A stretch of DNA of 64,000 bases. It comes from Fusobacterium_C necrophorum. Lineage in GTDB: Bacteria; Fusobacteriota; Fusobacteriia; Fusobacteriales; Fusobacteriaceae. The position numbers and the translations under genes were made by a program. The notes under the pieces are model-generated. The model was not told where the DNA came from and did no database searches. It was given only the letters and a program-made list of their open reading frames with translations. Where the stretch lies: the NCBI RefSeq assembly GCF_900104395.1, contig NZ_FMXX01000007.1, one strand, 5' to 3'. Shown here piece after piece: positions 1 through 8,489 of this stretch. Position 1 is the first letter of the stretch. Each line of letters opens with the position of its first letter.

Positions 1-620
1 ACAGCTCTTTCCGGAGTTGGAATGTATTCGTCTACCGCCTTCATCAATTCCATAATTTTATCTACCCATTTTTGTTCTCCATTTAATGCTCCTAAAGATG
101 ATCCTGTTACAATTGGAATTTCATCTCCTGGGAATCCGTATTCGGATAACAATTCTCGTACTTCCATTTCTACCAATTCCAACAATTCTTCATCTTCTAC
201 CATATCCGCTTTATTCAAATATACTACGATGTATGGTACTCCTACTTGTCTTGATAATAGAATATGTTCTCTTGTTTGTGGCATCGGTCCGTCTGCTGCG
301 GATACGACTAAGATCGCTCCGTCCATTTGGGCTGCCCCTGTGATCATGTTCTTTACATAATCCGCGTGCCCTGGACAGTCTACGTGCGCATAGTGTCTTG
401 CTTCCGTTTCATATTCGATATGAGCGGTATTGATGGTAATTCCTCTTTCTTTTTCTTCCGGAGCTACGTCAATTTTGTCAAAATCTACTTTTTGTGCCAA
501 TCCTAAGTCAGATAACACTTTGGAAATTGCTGCTGTGGTAGTTGTCTTTCCATGGTCAACGTGTCCAATTGTTCCGATGTTTACATGCGGTTTACTTCTT
601 TCATATTTTTCTTTTGCCAT
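1..620 (-). CDS. tuf: Elongation factor Tu, N-terminal part (cut by window edge)
   Basis: EF-Tu delivers aminoacyl-tRNA to the ribosome as a GTP complex in the cytoplasm. The reverse strand reads from ATG at 620 as MAKEKYERSKPHVNIGTIGH, followed by the P-loop GHVDHGKTT, the G2 region RGITI, G3 DCPGHADY and G4 NKADM. About 206 residues of a usual 394 are present; the rest lies left of base 1. It is the last visible gene of the str operon, 34 bases after fusA, with a good ribosome binding site just before the ATG. Family assignment is certain. Whether a second tuf copy exists elsewhere cannot be seen. Confidence 0.98.
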   Translation of the reverse strand, partial: MAKEKYERSKPHVNIGTIGHVDHGKTTTTAAISKVLSDLGLAQKVDFDKIDVAPEEKERGITINTAHIEYETEARHYAHVDCPGHADYVKNMITGAAQMDGAILVVSAADGPMPQTREHILLSRQVGVPYIVVYLNKADMVEDEELLELVEMEVRELLSEYGFPGDEIPIVTGSSLGALNGEQKWVDKIMELMKAVDEYIPTPERA

Positions 621-654
621 TTTCAATCCTCCTATAAATTATATATAATTTTTA

Positions 655-2736
655 TTATTTTCCTCTTTCTTCTTGAATTGCTTTTTGGATAGATGCCGGA
701 ACTTGAATATATTCTGAGAATTCCCATGAATATGTTGCTCTTCCTTGTGACTTAGATCGTAAGTCGGTTGCATATCCGAACATTTCAGATAAAGGTACTT
801 TCGCAGTAATAATTTTTGCTCCGTTTCTGTCAATCATTCCGGAAACCATTCCTCTTCTTGAGTTTAAGTCTCCAATGATGTCTCCCATATATTCTTCCGG
901 AGTGGTTACTTCTACTTTAAATACCGGTTCCAAAATAACGGCAGCTGCTTTTCCGGCTCCTTGTTTCAATGCCATAGATCCTGCAATTTTAAACGCCATT
1001 TCTGAGGAATCGACTTCGTGGTAAGATCCGTCATAAAGAGTCACTTTGACATCTACCATAGGGTATCCTGCAACAACCCCTGATTCCAATGCTTCTCTAC
1101 ATCCTTTTTCTACAGCCGGAATATATTCCTTAGGAATCACTCCTCCTGTAATCTTATTCACAAATTCAAATTCTTTTCCTGGATTTGGTTCAATAGTAAC
1201 CTTAACATGTCCATATTGTCCACGTCCTCCGGATTGTTTTGCGTATTTTACTTCTTGGTCTACAGATTTTGTAATCGTTTCTCGATAAGCAACTTGAGGT
1301 TTTCCTACATTGGATTCTACCTTAAATTCTCTCTTCATTCTATCTACAATGATTTCCAAGTGCAATTCTCCCATTCCTGAGATAATTGTTTGACCGGTTT
1401 CTTCATCGGTTCTTACTCGGAAAGTAGGGTCTTCTTCTGCCAACTTCGACAAAGCGATTCCCATTTTTTCTTGGTCAGCCTTCGTTTTCGGTTCTACGGC
1501 AACCGAAATAACCGGTTCCGGGAATTCCATTTTTTCTAATACAATAGGAGCATTTTCTGCACAAAGAGTATCTCCTGTTGTGGTATCTTTCAATCCTACT
1601 GCCGCTGCAATATCTCCACAGTATACCACATCAATTTCTTCCCTTTTATTTGCATGCATTTGAAGCAATCTTCCCATTCTTTCCTTTTTCCCTTTTGTAG
1701 AATTCAACACATAAGATCCTTTTTCTACAATTCCCGCATATACTCGGAAGAATGTCAATCTTCCTACAAACGGGTCTGTCATAACCTTAAATGCTAAAGC
1801 TGCGAATGGAGCGTCGTCAGACATTTGTCTATCCAATTCTTTTTCCGGATCTTTAGGATCGGTTCCCGCTACCATAGCTACATCTGTAGGTGCCGGCATA
1901 TAGTCTACAATAGCGTCCAATAAAGGTTGAACTCCTTTGTTTTTAAAAGCAGTTCCACAAGTTACCGGTACAATAGTATTTGCAATCGTAGCAACTCTTA
2001 GGGCTGCTCTGATTTCTTCTACCGTGATTTCTTCTCCTCCGAAGAATTTCTCCATCAATTCATCACTTGTTTCCACTACAGATTCTAGCATATATTGTCT
2101 TGCTTCTTCTGCCGCTTCTTTCATACTTTCTCTTACTTCTCTTACTTCGAAAATTTGTCCGTTGTCTGAGTCTGCTCCCCAAACAATTTCCTTCATTTCA
2201 ATCAAATCCACAATTCCTTCGAATTGATCTTCCGCTCCAATTGGTAATTGAATTGGCACAGGGTTGGATCCTAATTTTTCTCGAATGTCAGAAACACACA
2301 TTTCGAAGTTCGCTCCGATTCTATCCATTTTATTGAAAAATGCTATTCTTGGAACTTGGTATTTATCTGCTTGTCTCCAAACAGTTTCTGATTGTGGTTG
2401 TACCCCGTCTACTGCTGAGAATACAGCTACGGCTCCATCCAATACTCTCAATGATCTTTCTACTTCCACTGTGAAGTCCACGTGTCCTGGTGTATCTATA
2501 ATGTTAACTCTATGTTCTCGCCAAAAACATGTAGTCGCTGCAGATGTAATTGTAATTCCTCTTTCTTGTTCCTGTTCCATCCAGTCCATAGTTGCTTGTC
2601 CTTCATGAACTTCCCCAAGTTTTCTTTCTACTCCGGTAAAAAACAGAATTCTTTCTGTCGTTGTCGTTTTCCCTGCATCGATGTGAGCCATGATTCCAAC
2701 GTTTCTAGTCATATCCAGTGATACTTTCCTAGCCAT
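655..2736 (-). CDS. fusA: Elongation factor G
   Basis: EF-G is the GTPase that drives ribosomal translocation and, with RRF, ribosome recycling. The 693-residue product has the full family length. It starts MARKVSLDMTRNVGIMAHID, with the P-loop AHIDAGKTTTTE near residue 17, RGITI, DTPGHVDF and the FNKMD specificity loop, followed by the typical domain II to V sequence ending in YIQVPASIQKAIQEERGK. The start has a GGAGG about 8 bases upstream. It sits in the conserved order rpsL-rpsG-fusA-tuf. Several long open frames on the opposite strand are shadows of its biased codon use. Confidence 0.99.
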   Translation of the reverse strand: MARKVSLDMTRNVGIMAHIDAGKTTTTERILFFTGVERKLGEVHEGQATMDWMEQEQERGITITSAATTCFWREHRVNIIDTPGHVDFTVEVERSLRVLDGAVAVFSAVDGVQPQSETVWRQADKYQVPRIAFFNKMDRIGANFEMCVSDIREKLGSNPVPIQLPIGAEDQFEGIVDLIEMKEIVWGADSDNGQIFEVREVRESMKEAAEEARQYMLESVVETSDELMEKFFGGEEITVEEIRAALRVATIANTIVPVTCGTAFKNKGVQPLLDAIVDYMPAPTDVAMVAGTDPKDPEKELDRQMSDDAPFAALAFKVMTDPFVGRLTFFRVYAGIVEKGSYVLNSTKGKKERMGRLLQMHANKREEIDVVYCGDIAAAVGLKDTTTGDTLCAENAPIVLEKMEFPEPVISVAVEPKTKADQEKMGIALSKLAEEDPTFRVRTDEETGQTIISGMGELHLEIIVDRMKREFKVESNVGKPQVAYRETITKSVDQEVKYAKQSGGRGQYGHVKVTIEPNPGKEFEFVNKITGGVIPKEYIPAVEKGCREALESGVVAGYPMVDVKVTLYDGSYHEVDSSEMAFKIAGSMALKQGAGKAAAVILEPVFKVEVTTPEEYMGDIIGDLNSRRGMVSGMIDRNGAKIITAKVPLSEMFGYATDLRSKSQGRATYSWEFSEYIQVPASIQKAIQEERGK

Positions 2737-2762
2737 TAAATATTTCCTCCTCGATTTCCAAA

Positions 2763-3233
2763 CTAGATCTTATAGTGTGCGAAAGCTCTGTTTGCCTCTG
2801 CCATTTTATAAGTATCTTCTTTTTTCTTAATAGTCGCTCCTTCATTATTTGCTGCTGCAATCAATTCCGCTGCTAATTTTTCAACCATTCCATATTCTTT
2901 TCTTTGTCTAGTGTATAGAGTAAGCCATCGAATAGCCAATGTTTGTTGTCTATCTGCTCTTACTTCTACCGGAACTTGGTAAGTAGCCCCTCCGATTCTT
3001 CTTGATCTTACTTCAATTTGAGGTTTAATATTTTCTAAAGCTTGCTTGAAAACGTCATACCCCTCTTGACCAGTTTTTTCCTTTATTATATCCATTGCAC
3101 CATAAAAAATTCCTTCTGCAATCGCTTTCTTTCCATCTAACATGATTGAGTTGATAACTTTAGTTACCACTTTGTCTGAATATCTAGAGTCTGGTAATAC
3201 ATCTCTTTTTACCGCTGCTCTTCTTCTTGACAT
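2763..3233 (-). CDS. rpsG: 30S ribosomal protein S7
   Basis: S7 nucleates assembly of the 3' major domain of 16S rRNA and lines the exit site of the small subunit. The 156-residue protein begins MSRRRAAVKRDVLPDSRYSD and contains the family signature around residues 20-46 (VTKVINSIMLDGKKAIAE) and the beta-ribbon RSRRIGGATYQVPVEVR. Length is normal. An AAGGAGGTGAAC ribosome site precedes the ATG. In many bacteria S7 represses its own operon by binding mRNA; no such structure was evaluated here. It lies 20 bases downstream of rpsL. Confidence 0.99.
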   Translation of the reverse strand: MSRRRAAVKRDVLPDSRYSDKVVTKVINSIMLDGKKAIAEGIFYGAMDIIKEKTGQEGYDVFKQALENIKPQIEVRSRRIGGATYQVPVEVRADRQQTLAIRWLTLYTRQRKEYGMVEKLAAELIAAANNEGATIKKKEDTYKMAEANRAFAHYKI

Positions 3234-3253
3234 GAACTGTTCACCTCCTTAAA

Positions 3254-3622
3254 TTACGCTTTTTTCGCTCCATATTTTGATCTTGCTTGTTTTCTCTTCG
3301 CTACACCGGCAGTATCCAATGCACCTCTGATAATCTTATATCTTACCCCCGGTAAATCTTTTGTTCTTCCTCCTCTTACCAAAACGATTGAGTGTTCTTG
3401 TAAGTTGTGTCCTTCCCCAGGAATATAGCAAGTTACTTCAATTCCATTTGTTAATTTTACTCTGGCAACTTTTCTCAAAGCTGAGTTCGGTTTCTTAGGA
3501 GTTGTTGTATAAACTCTCACACACACTCCTCTTCTTTGTGGGTTACCGTGTAATGCTGGTGATTTTTTCTTTTCCACCAATGTGTCTCTTCCATTTTTAA
3601 CTAATTGACTTAGAGTAGGCAT
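3254..3622 (-). CDS. rpsL: 30S ribosomal protein S12
   Basis: S12 sits at the decoding centre and influences accuracy and streptomycin response. The 122-residue product starts MPTLSQLVKNGRDTLVEKKK and has the conserved motifs TTTPKKPNSALRKVARVKL and GEGHNLQEHSIVLVRGGR. The Lys positions in KKPNSALRK and GRTKDLPGVRY match streptomycin-sensitive wild type as far as can be read. It is the first gene of the operon, with an AAGGAGGG ribosome binding site and a strong promoter about 55 bases upstream of the ATG. Confidence 0.99.
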   Translation of the reverse strand: MPTLSQLVKNGRDTLVEKKKSPALHGNPQRRGVCVRVYTTTPKKPNSALRKVARVKLTNGIEVTCYIPGEGHNLQEHSIVLVRGGRTKDLPGVRYKIIRGALDTAGVAKRKQARSKYGAKKA

Positions 3623-3675
3623 TTTACCCTCCTTCCTTCTTTTTTCTTTAATTTTTTATTTTTCATAACTGAAAC

Positions 3676-3704
3676 ATTATACCCTGAATACAAAAAAAAG
3701 TCAA
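3676..3704 (-). promoter_or_regulatory. Promoter of the rpsL-rpsG-fusA-tuf operon
   Basis: On the reverse strand TTGACT (3704-3699) is followed after exactly 17 bases by TATAAT (3681-3676), close to the sigma-70 consensus. Transcription would begin near 3669, giving a leader of roughly 45 bases before rpsL. Confidence 0.85.
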
Positions 3705-3770
3705 TATCATTTTTTTCAAACAATACCAACTCTTTTTTCAGATACACACGAGGGTATGTGGATTTTTATT

Positions 3771-3911
3771 TTACCCTCTATTTTCCTTTTCCAATTCTTT
3801 TCTCCGTAAATTTTCTCCCTTCACAAGATAGATAACGTTTATACTCAAATGGATAATATGATCTGCAAATCTCTCGTATTTCTTATATAAGTTCCAAAAC
3901 AGGAATAAAAT
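3771..3911 (-). pseudogene. Decayed fragment resembling the C-terminus of PhoU
   Basis: The reverse strand stays open for 46 codons between a TAG at 3914-3912 and a TAA at 3773-3771, with no start codon. It reads FWNLYKKYERFADHIIHLSI and then NVIYLVKGENLR, which resembles the last helix of PhoU (pattern YERxxDHxxxIxxxVIYLxxG). PhoU regulates phosphate uptake. Nothing upstream extends the similarity, so this is probably a gene remnant left beside the str operon. The assignment rests on a short stretch read by eye. Confidence 0.4.
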
Positions 3912-3996
3912 CTAAGTCTTATTCCAAAAATATCTTGAAAATATTCTGAAAAACCTTTGATGTTTTCTCTTCAAATGGGCTCCTCAGGAAAAAGAA

Positions 3997-4025
3997 TTGA
4001 CAGTTCTGAATAATGCTGCTAAAAT
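3997..4025 (+). promoter_or_regulatory. Promoter of the metY-metA/lysC operon
   Basis: TTGACA (3997-4002), a 17-base spacer and TAAAAT (4020-4025) give a near-consensus sigma-70 promoter. Transcription would start near 4032, leaving a leader of about 65 bases. That is too short for a SAM riboswitch or T-box. The same TTG could be misread as a translation start, but it lies in the -35 box. Confidence 0.8.
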
Positions 4026-4095
4026 GGTAAAAATTAATCAAAAATATCAAAAAATTTTAGTACAAAACAAGCAAAAACAGGGGAGGAAGAGAGCT

Positions 4096-5382
4096 ATGAA
4101 ACAATTTGATTTAGAACATGTAAATCCGGAAACACTATGTGTACAAGCGGGATATGAGCCAAAAAACGGGGAGGCAAGAATACTTCCGTTGATTCAATCA
4201 ACAACCTATAAATATGACAGTGCAGACGATGTCGCTGATTTATTTGATCTGGTACAAAGCGGTCACATGTATAGCAGAATATCCAATCCGACAGTAGAAG
4301 CACTGGAAAAGAAAATCGCATGCTTAGAAGGCGGAGTGGGAGCTTTGGCAACATCCTCCGGACAAGCTGCAACCCTTTTAGCGATTTTAACAATCTGCAA
4401 TGCGGGAGAACACATTGTAGCTATGAACAATCTTTACGGCGGAACCCATACCTTAATTGGTTCTACCCTTCAAAAATTAGGAATCCATACAAGTTTTGTC
4501 CCGCTGAATGCGGATGAGAAAACCATAGCAGCGGCAATCCAAAGCAATACCAAACTGATTTTTTCAGAAACCCTTGGAAATCCGAATGTAGAACTTTTGG
4601 ATATCGAACGAATCGCAGGAATTGCTCATAAACACAATCTTCCGCTCTTCGTAGACAACACTTTTGCAACACCTTATCTTTGTCGCCCTTTTGAATTCGG
4701 TGCCGATATTGTCGTGCATTCTACGACTAAATACTTGGACGGACATGCGACAAGTGTAGGAGGAATGATTGTAGATGGCGGAACCTTTGACTGGACAAAT
4801 GGAAAATTTCCTCATTTAAGCGAGGAAGATCCGAATTATCATGGATTAAGTTATACAAAATCTTTTGGAAAGCAGGCCTTTATTACTAAAGCTCGAGTCG
4901 TATTCATGAGAGACTTCGGAGCGACAATGAGTCCCTTTAATGCATTTTTAACAAATCTGGGAACGGAAACTCTTGCACTTCGAATGGAGAGACATTCCGA
5001 AAATGCTTTGAAAATTGCACAATTTTTGGAAGCACATCCCAAGATAGCATGGACGAATTATCCCCTACTGACAACTTCCGCTTCCTGTGAGCTTGCAAAA
5101 AAATATTTAAAAAAAGGAGGAAGCGGTGTTATTTCCTTTGGAATCAAAGGAGATTTGGAAGCTACCAAGAAATTTATCAATCATTTGGAATTAGCATCTC
5201 TTGTGGTGCATGTCGGAGATTTAAGAACCCATGTTCTTCATCCTGCCAGCATGACACATCGACAACTCTCAAAAGAGGATCAATTGAAAGCCGGTATTCA
5301 AGAAAATATGATTCGACTTTCTGTGGGAATTGAAAACGTGGAAGATATTATTGCAGATATCAAACAAGCTTTGGAACGATAA
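4096..5382 (+). CDS. metY: O-acetylhomoserine sulfhydrylase (PLP enzyme)
   Basis: This predicted cytoplasmic PLP enzyme of the Cys/Met metabolism family makes homocysteine from O-acetylhomoserine and sulfide, bypassing cystathionine. The 428-residue product begins MKQFDLEHVNPETLCVQAGY. It has the cofactor region YSRISNPTVEALEKKIACLE, the SSGQAA loop, VDNTFATPYLCRP and the Schiff-base lysine in VVHSTTKYLDGH. Length and the insert after KFPHLSEEDPNYHG fit the MetY subgroup better than cystathionine synthases. The ATG at 4096 is chosen because GGGAGG lies 9 bases upstream and the promoter lies inside any longer frame. The next gene, 27 bases on, supplies the acyl-homoserine substrate. A methionine gamma-lyase activity cannot be fully excluded. 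Confidence 0.9.
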   Translation: MKQFDLEHVNPETLCVQAGYEPKNGEARILPLIQSTTYKYDSADDVADLFDLVQSGHMYSRISNPTVEALEKKIACLEGGVGALATSSGQAATLLAILTICNAGEHIVAMNNLYGGTHTLIGSTLQKLGIHTSFVPLNADEKTIAAAIQSNTKLIFSETLGNPNVELLDIERIAGIAHKHNLPLFVDNTFATPYLCRPFEFGADIVVHSTTKYLDGHATSVGGMIVDGGTFDWTNGKFPHLSEEDPNYHGLSYTKSFGKQAFITKARVVFMRDFGATMSPFNAFLTNLGTETLALRMERHSENALKIAQFLEAHPKIAWTNYPLLTTSASCELAKKYLKKGGSGVISFGIKGDLEATKKFINHLELASLVVHVGDLRTHVLHPASMTHRQLSKEDQLKAGIQENMIRLSVGIENVEDIIADIKQALER

Positions 5383-5409
5383 AACAGACTAGAAAGAGAG
5401 GAAAAAGAA

Positions 5410-7209
5410 ATGCCTTTAGTAATACCAAGTGATCTTCCTGCTAAAAGTATATTGGAGAAAGAACAAATTTTTACCATGACAACGCAACGAGCAGAAACAC
5501 AGGATATCCGTCCTTTAAAACTGGCCATTCTGAATTTGATGCCGAAAAAGGAAGAAACAGAAACCCAACTTCTTCGCATGTTGTCCAATACTGCATTACA
5601 AGTCCATGTGGATTTGATACGAACCGACAGCCATAAATCCAAAAACACGGATTATAGTCATTTGCATCGATTCTACAAAACCTTTGACGAAATTAAACAA
5701 AATAAATATGATGCCATGATTATCACGGGGGCTCCCATTGAAACTATGGAATATGAAAATGTTGATTATTGGCAAGAATTTACTGAAATTCTGGAATATG
5801 CAAAGGAACATGTGTTTTCGACAATGTTTATTTGCTGGGCATCACAAGCGGCACTGTATCATTACTATGGAATAAAAAAACATCAGAAATCCAAGAAAAT
5901 CTTCGGTGTATATGAATTTGATTTAAAAAAACGCGGTACTTTGACAAAGGGATTTGATGACAGCTTTTTTATTCCGCAATCACGATATACCTATAATGAA
6001 TTAAAAGATGTACTGTCTCATCCGGATTTAGATGTATGGGCAGGTCGAGAAGACATTGGAGCAAACTTAGTCTCCAGTAAAGACGGCCGTTTCCTATTTG
6101 TTGCCGGACATTTCGAGTATGAGGAAGATACTCTGTATCAAGAATATCTGAGAGACAAAGCAAAAGGACTCGGAACAGATATTCCGGAAAATTATTTCAT
6201 CGATAATGATGAAGCCAAAGGAATTAAGGTCAAATGGCGTTCCCACGCAAATCTATTTTTTTCCAACTGGTTGAATTACTGCGTATATCAAGAAACTCCT
6301 TATGATATCTCCCAAATTTCCAAGAAAAAGGTGGCAAAGTTTGGTGGAAGTTCCTTAAGTGATGCAGGGCAATTTTCAAAAGTAAAAGATATTATATATT
6401 CTTCCGAAGAACGTGAGATTATTGTAGTCTCCGCACCCGGAAAAAGAAATGAAAAAGATACCAAAATTACAGATATTCTAAATCAATACTATATCTTAAA
6501 AAAAGACAATAACGATCTAATGCAATTGGAAGAAAAAATACGAAGATTTCGGAAAGAAAATGAAGAGAAAAAAGAAAAGTCTCTGGACATCATTATAAAT
6601 CGTTTTACAGAGATTGCAAAGGACTTGGAATTGAGTCAAGAGACCGTAGCTATCATTCAAAATGTCATTTCCAAAATCAAAGATTCCGACAATCGTGATT
6701 TCATTCTGAGCCGGGGAGAATATTTAAATGCAATCCTCATGGCAAAATATTTAAACTATGAATTTCTGGATGCGGAAGATATTATTTTCTTTGATAATAA
6801 CGGTGCACTCAATAAACGAAAAACATACCAAGCCATTCGTCAAAGAATGGCAAATCACTTGAAGTTCGTGGTTCCCGGATTTTATGGAAAAACAGAGAAT
6901 GGGGAAATAAAAACATTTGACCGTGGAGGCTCGGATATCACCGGCTCGATTATTGCAGGAGCTTTACATTCGGAGCTCTATGAAAACTGGACTGATGTGG
7001 ACGGAGTTATGACCGCAGACCCAAATAAAGATAAAACTGCAAAAACCATTGATCACCTGAGCTATGAACAACTTTTACGTATGGCGGAAAAAGGTGCCAA
7101 TGTGTATCATTTGGATGCCATTGAACCTGTGATGAAGCAGGAGATTCCTATTCATATCCGTAATACCAATAATCCTTCGGGAAAGGGAACGATCGTTCAA
7201 AAAAAATAA
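5410..7209 (+). CDS. Fusion of homoserine O-acetyltransferase (MetA) with an ACT-less aspartokinase
   Basis: One continuous 599-codon frame encodes two enzymes of the aspartate-to-methionine route. Residues 1-300 are MetA: the conserved stretch ending in LNLMPKK, the nucleophile Cys142 in FICWASQAA, and His234 and Glu236 in VAGHFEYE. Glu111 after TGAPI is the residue reported for acetyl-CoA rather than succinyl-CoA use. Residues 305-599 are an aspartokinase catalytic domain: KKKVAKFGGSSL at 305-316, FDRGGSDITGS, WTDVDGVMTADPN and GANVYHLDAIEPV. The protein ends where ACT regulatory domains normally begin, so lysine/threonine feedback is not expected. There is no internal stop or second ribosome site at the join. 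It follows metY in the same operon. The fusion is seen directly; its kinetics and regulation are inference. Confidence 0.93.
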   Translation: MPLVIPSDLPAKSILEKEQIFTMTTQRAETQDIRPLKLAILNLMPKKEETETQLLRMLSNTALQVHVDLIRTDSHKSKNTDYSHLHRFYKTFDEIKQNKYDAMIITGAPIETMEYENVDYWQEFTEILEYAKEHVFSTMFICWASQAALYHYYGIKKHQKSKKIFGVYEFDLKKRGTLTKGFDDSFFIPQSRYTYNELKDVLSHPDLDVWAGREDIGANLVSSKDGRFLFVAGHFEYEEDTLYQEYLRDKAKGLGTDIPENYFIDNDEAKGIKVKWRSHANLFFSNWLNYCVYQETPYDISQISKKKVAKFGGSSLSDAGQFSKVKDIIYSSEEREIIVVSAPGKRNEKDTKITDILNQYYILKKDNNDLMQLEEKIRRFRKENEEKKEKSLDIIINRFTEIAKDLELSQETVAIIQNVISKIKDSDNRDFILSRGEYLNAILMAKYLNYEFLDAEDIIFFDNNGALNKRKTYQAIRQRMANHLKFVVPGFYGKTENGEIKTFDRGGSDITGSIIAGALHSELYENWTDVDGVMTADPNKDKTAKTIDHLSYEQLLRMAEKGANVYHLDAIEPVMKQEIPIHIRNTNNPSGKGTIVQKK

Positions 7210-7217
7210 AAAAATTA

Positions 7218-7258
7218 GGTTCTTTGTCAACGTATATTGATAAAGAACCATTTTATTT
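7218..7258 (+). terminator. Rho-independent terminator of the methionine operon
   Basis: A 13-bp stem (7218-7230 with 7237-7249, one G-T wobble) and a 6-base loop are followed by ATTTTATTTTC. It starts 8 bases after the stop of the MetA-aspartokinase gene. Confidence 0.85.
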
Positions 7259-7608
7259 TCTCCTCTGTACTAAGTAAAAAGATTGGAACATATCCAGCCT
7301 AAACATACAAGTGGACAATATTCTTGCCCTTATCCCCGACTTTTGAAGATATCACCGTTAAAGATTGCGGGAACTTCCGCAGAATTAGTTATGCCATCAT
7401 ATAACTTTTAACCCTATCTTATTTTTTCAAAATATGTTAGAATGCTTATAAGAGTTATATCACTTTTCCAGGATTTACAAGAGTAAACTTTCATTCTTCT
7501 TGTAGGATGATTAAAATTCTCATGTAAAATATAAAAGAGTAAAAATATATAAAATTTTATCACATTACTTTTGTGATTTATCATATAATGAAAATCAAAT
7601 TTAAGAGT
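7259..7608. other. Intergenic stretch without a recognised gene
   Basis: About 350 bases lie between the terminator and the regulator's leader. Two short coding-like stretches read in different + frames (around 7312-7345 and 7344-7403), suggesting an eroded gene, but neither has a start or a recognisable family. A TTGTGA/TATAAT-like pair near 7570-7590 could be the promoter of the GntR gene. Nothing else was identified. Confidence 0.3.
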
Positions 7609-7655
7609 AGGAGGGTTTAATAATATCCTTTGTGAATATTATTATATAAAAAATT
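7609..7655 (+). promoter_or_regulatory. Leader with hairpin between Shine-Dalgarno and start codon
   Basis: AGGAGGG at 7609-7615 lies 40 bases before the ATG at 7656, too far for normal use. A perfect 9-bp inverted repeat (TAATAATAT 7618-7626, ATATTATTA 7636-7644) fills the gap. Folding it would bring the ribosome site near the ATG; alternatively the repeat is a protein-binding site. A GTG at 7632 is in frame but meets a stop within six codons. Confidence 0.45.
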
Positions 7656-8372
7656 ATGTCAGAAGTACCTATTTCAAACACAAAAAAAAATAATGAAAAC
7701 AAAGCACAATATCTTAAGGTCATAGATAAAATCAAAGAAAAAATTTTTTCAGGTAAAATCAAGATAGGAGATAAGCTGCCTCCAGAAAGAGATTTAGCGG
7801 AAGAATATAAAGTGGGAAGACCCTCTATAAGAGAAGCTGTCAGGGGACTTGAAATTTTAGGTCTACTCGAAGTGAAACAGGGAAGTGGAACCTATGTAAG
7901 AAATAACATTGAAAAATTAATGGTGGACTCTTTAGATATTATCTATAACACAAATAATGTATCGGACAGGGAAGTTATAGAGTTTCGAGAAATGTTTGAA
8001 TATTCCTCAGTTAAACTGGCGGCTTTAAATGCAACTGATGAAGAAATAGCTGAATTGGAATGTATTCTACGTAGAATGAAAGAAACAAACAGTTCTCAAG
8101 AACTGGAAGAGTTAGATTTATCATTCCATGAGCAGATCGCAGTAATGTCACACAATATTTTAATTATGGAGACTTTTGCGGCAATAAGGAATTTTTTCAA
8201 TCGTTGTATTAAAAACTCTGTACATTTAATCTATTTAAATGGAGAAAAAAATCAGGATATTATCGACTATCATATTTATATTTTCGATGCTATCAAGGAT
8301 AGAGACTCCACTGTTGCACTTATTTTTATGGAACGGCACTTTAGGAAAGTAAGAGAATTGATATTAAAATGA
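7656..8372 (+). CDS. GntR/FadR-family transcriptional regulator
   Basis: The 238-residue protein has an N-terminal winged helix (about residues 20-90: KIKEKIFSGKIKIGDKLPPE, then SIREAVRGLEILGLLEVKQG) and an all-helical FCD ligand domain after about residue 100 with metal-ligand-type histidines (SFHEQIA, DYHIYI, ERHFRKV). FadR-type members respond to organic acids or acyl-CoA esters and usually control neighbouring catabolic genes. It lies just upstream of, and in the same direction as, the etf/dehydratase operon, whose leader carries GGTA repeats, so it is the likely local regulator. The effector is unknown. Confidence 0.88.
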   Translation: MSEVPISNTKKNNENKAQYLKVIDKIKEKIFSGKIKIGDKLPPERDLAEEYKVGRPSIREAVRGLEILGLLEVKQGSGTYVRNNIEKLMVDSLDIIYNTNNVSDREVIEFREMFEYSSVKLAALNATDEEIAELECILRRMKETNSSQELEELDLSFHEQIAVMSHNILIMETFAAIRNFFNRCIKNSVHLIYLNGEKNQDIIDYHIYIFDAIKDRDSTVALIFMERHFRKVRELILK

Positions 8373-8446
8373 GTTATCTTGAATATATTTCAATATATTT
8401 CCATTCCAATCTTTCCATTTTTCAAAAATATCTCGTGATATAAAAG

Positions 8447-8480
8447 AAGCTGTCTTTTTTGAGACGGCTTTTTTTATTTT
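8447..8480 (+). terminator. Terminator after the GntR-type regulator gene
   Basis: AAGCTGTCT (8447-8455) pairs with AGACGGCTT (8462-8470, one wobble) and is followed by a run of T. It lies about 75 bases after the regulator's stop codon. Confidence 0.75.
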
Positions 8481-8489
8481 TTAAAAAAA

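Noticed and set aside
1937..2608. Several open frames on the + strand opposite fusA
   Set aside because: Shadow frames from codon bias of a highly expressed gene; no ribosome sites or recognisable domains.
3997..4095. Longer N-terminus for the O-acetylhomoserine sulfhydrylase starting at TTG 3997
   Set aside because: The TTG is part of a TTGACA -35 box, the -10 box follows inside the frame, and the ATG at 4096 has a strong ribosome site and matches the family start.
3900..4095. SAM riboswitch or T-box before the methionine genes
   Set aside because: The predicted leader is only about 65 bases, and no suitable set of stems or terminator was seen.
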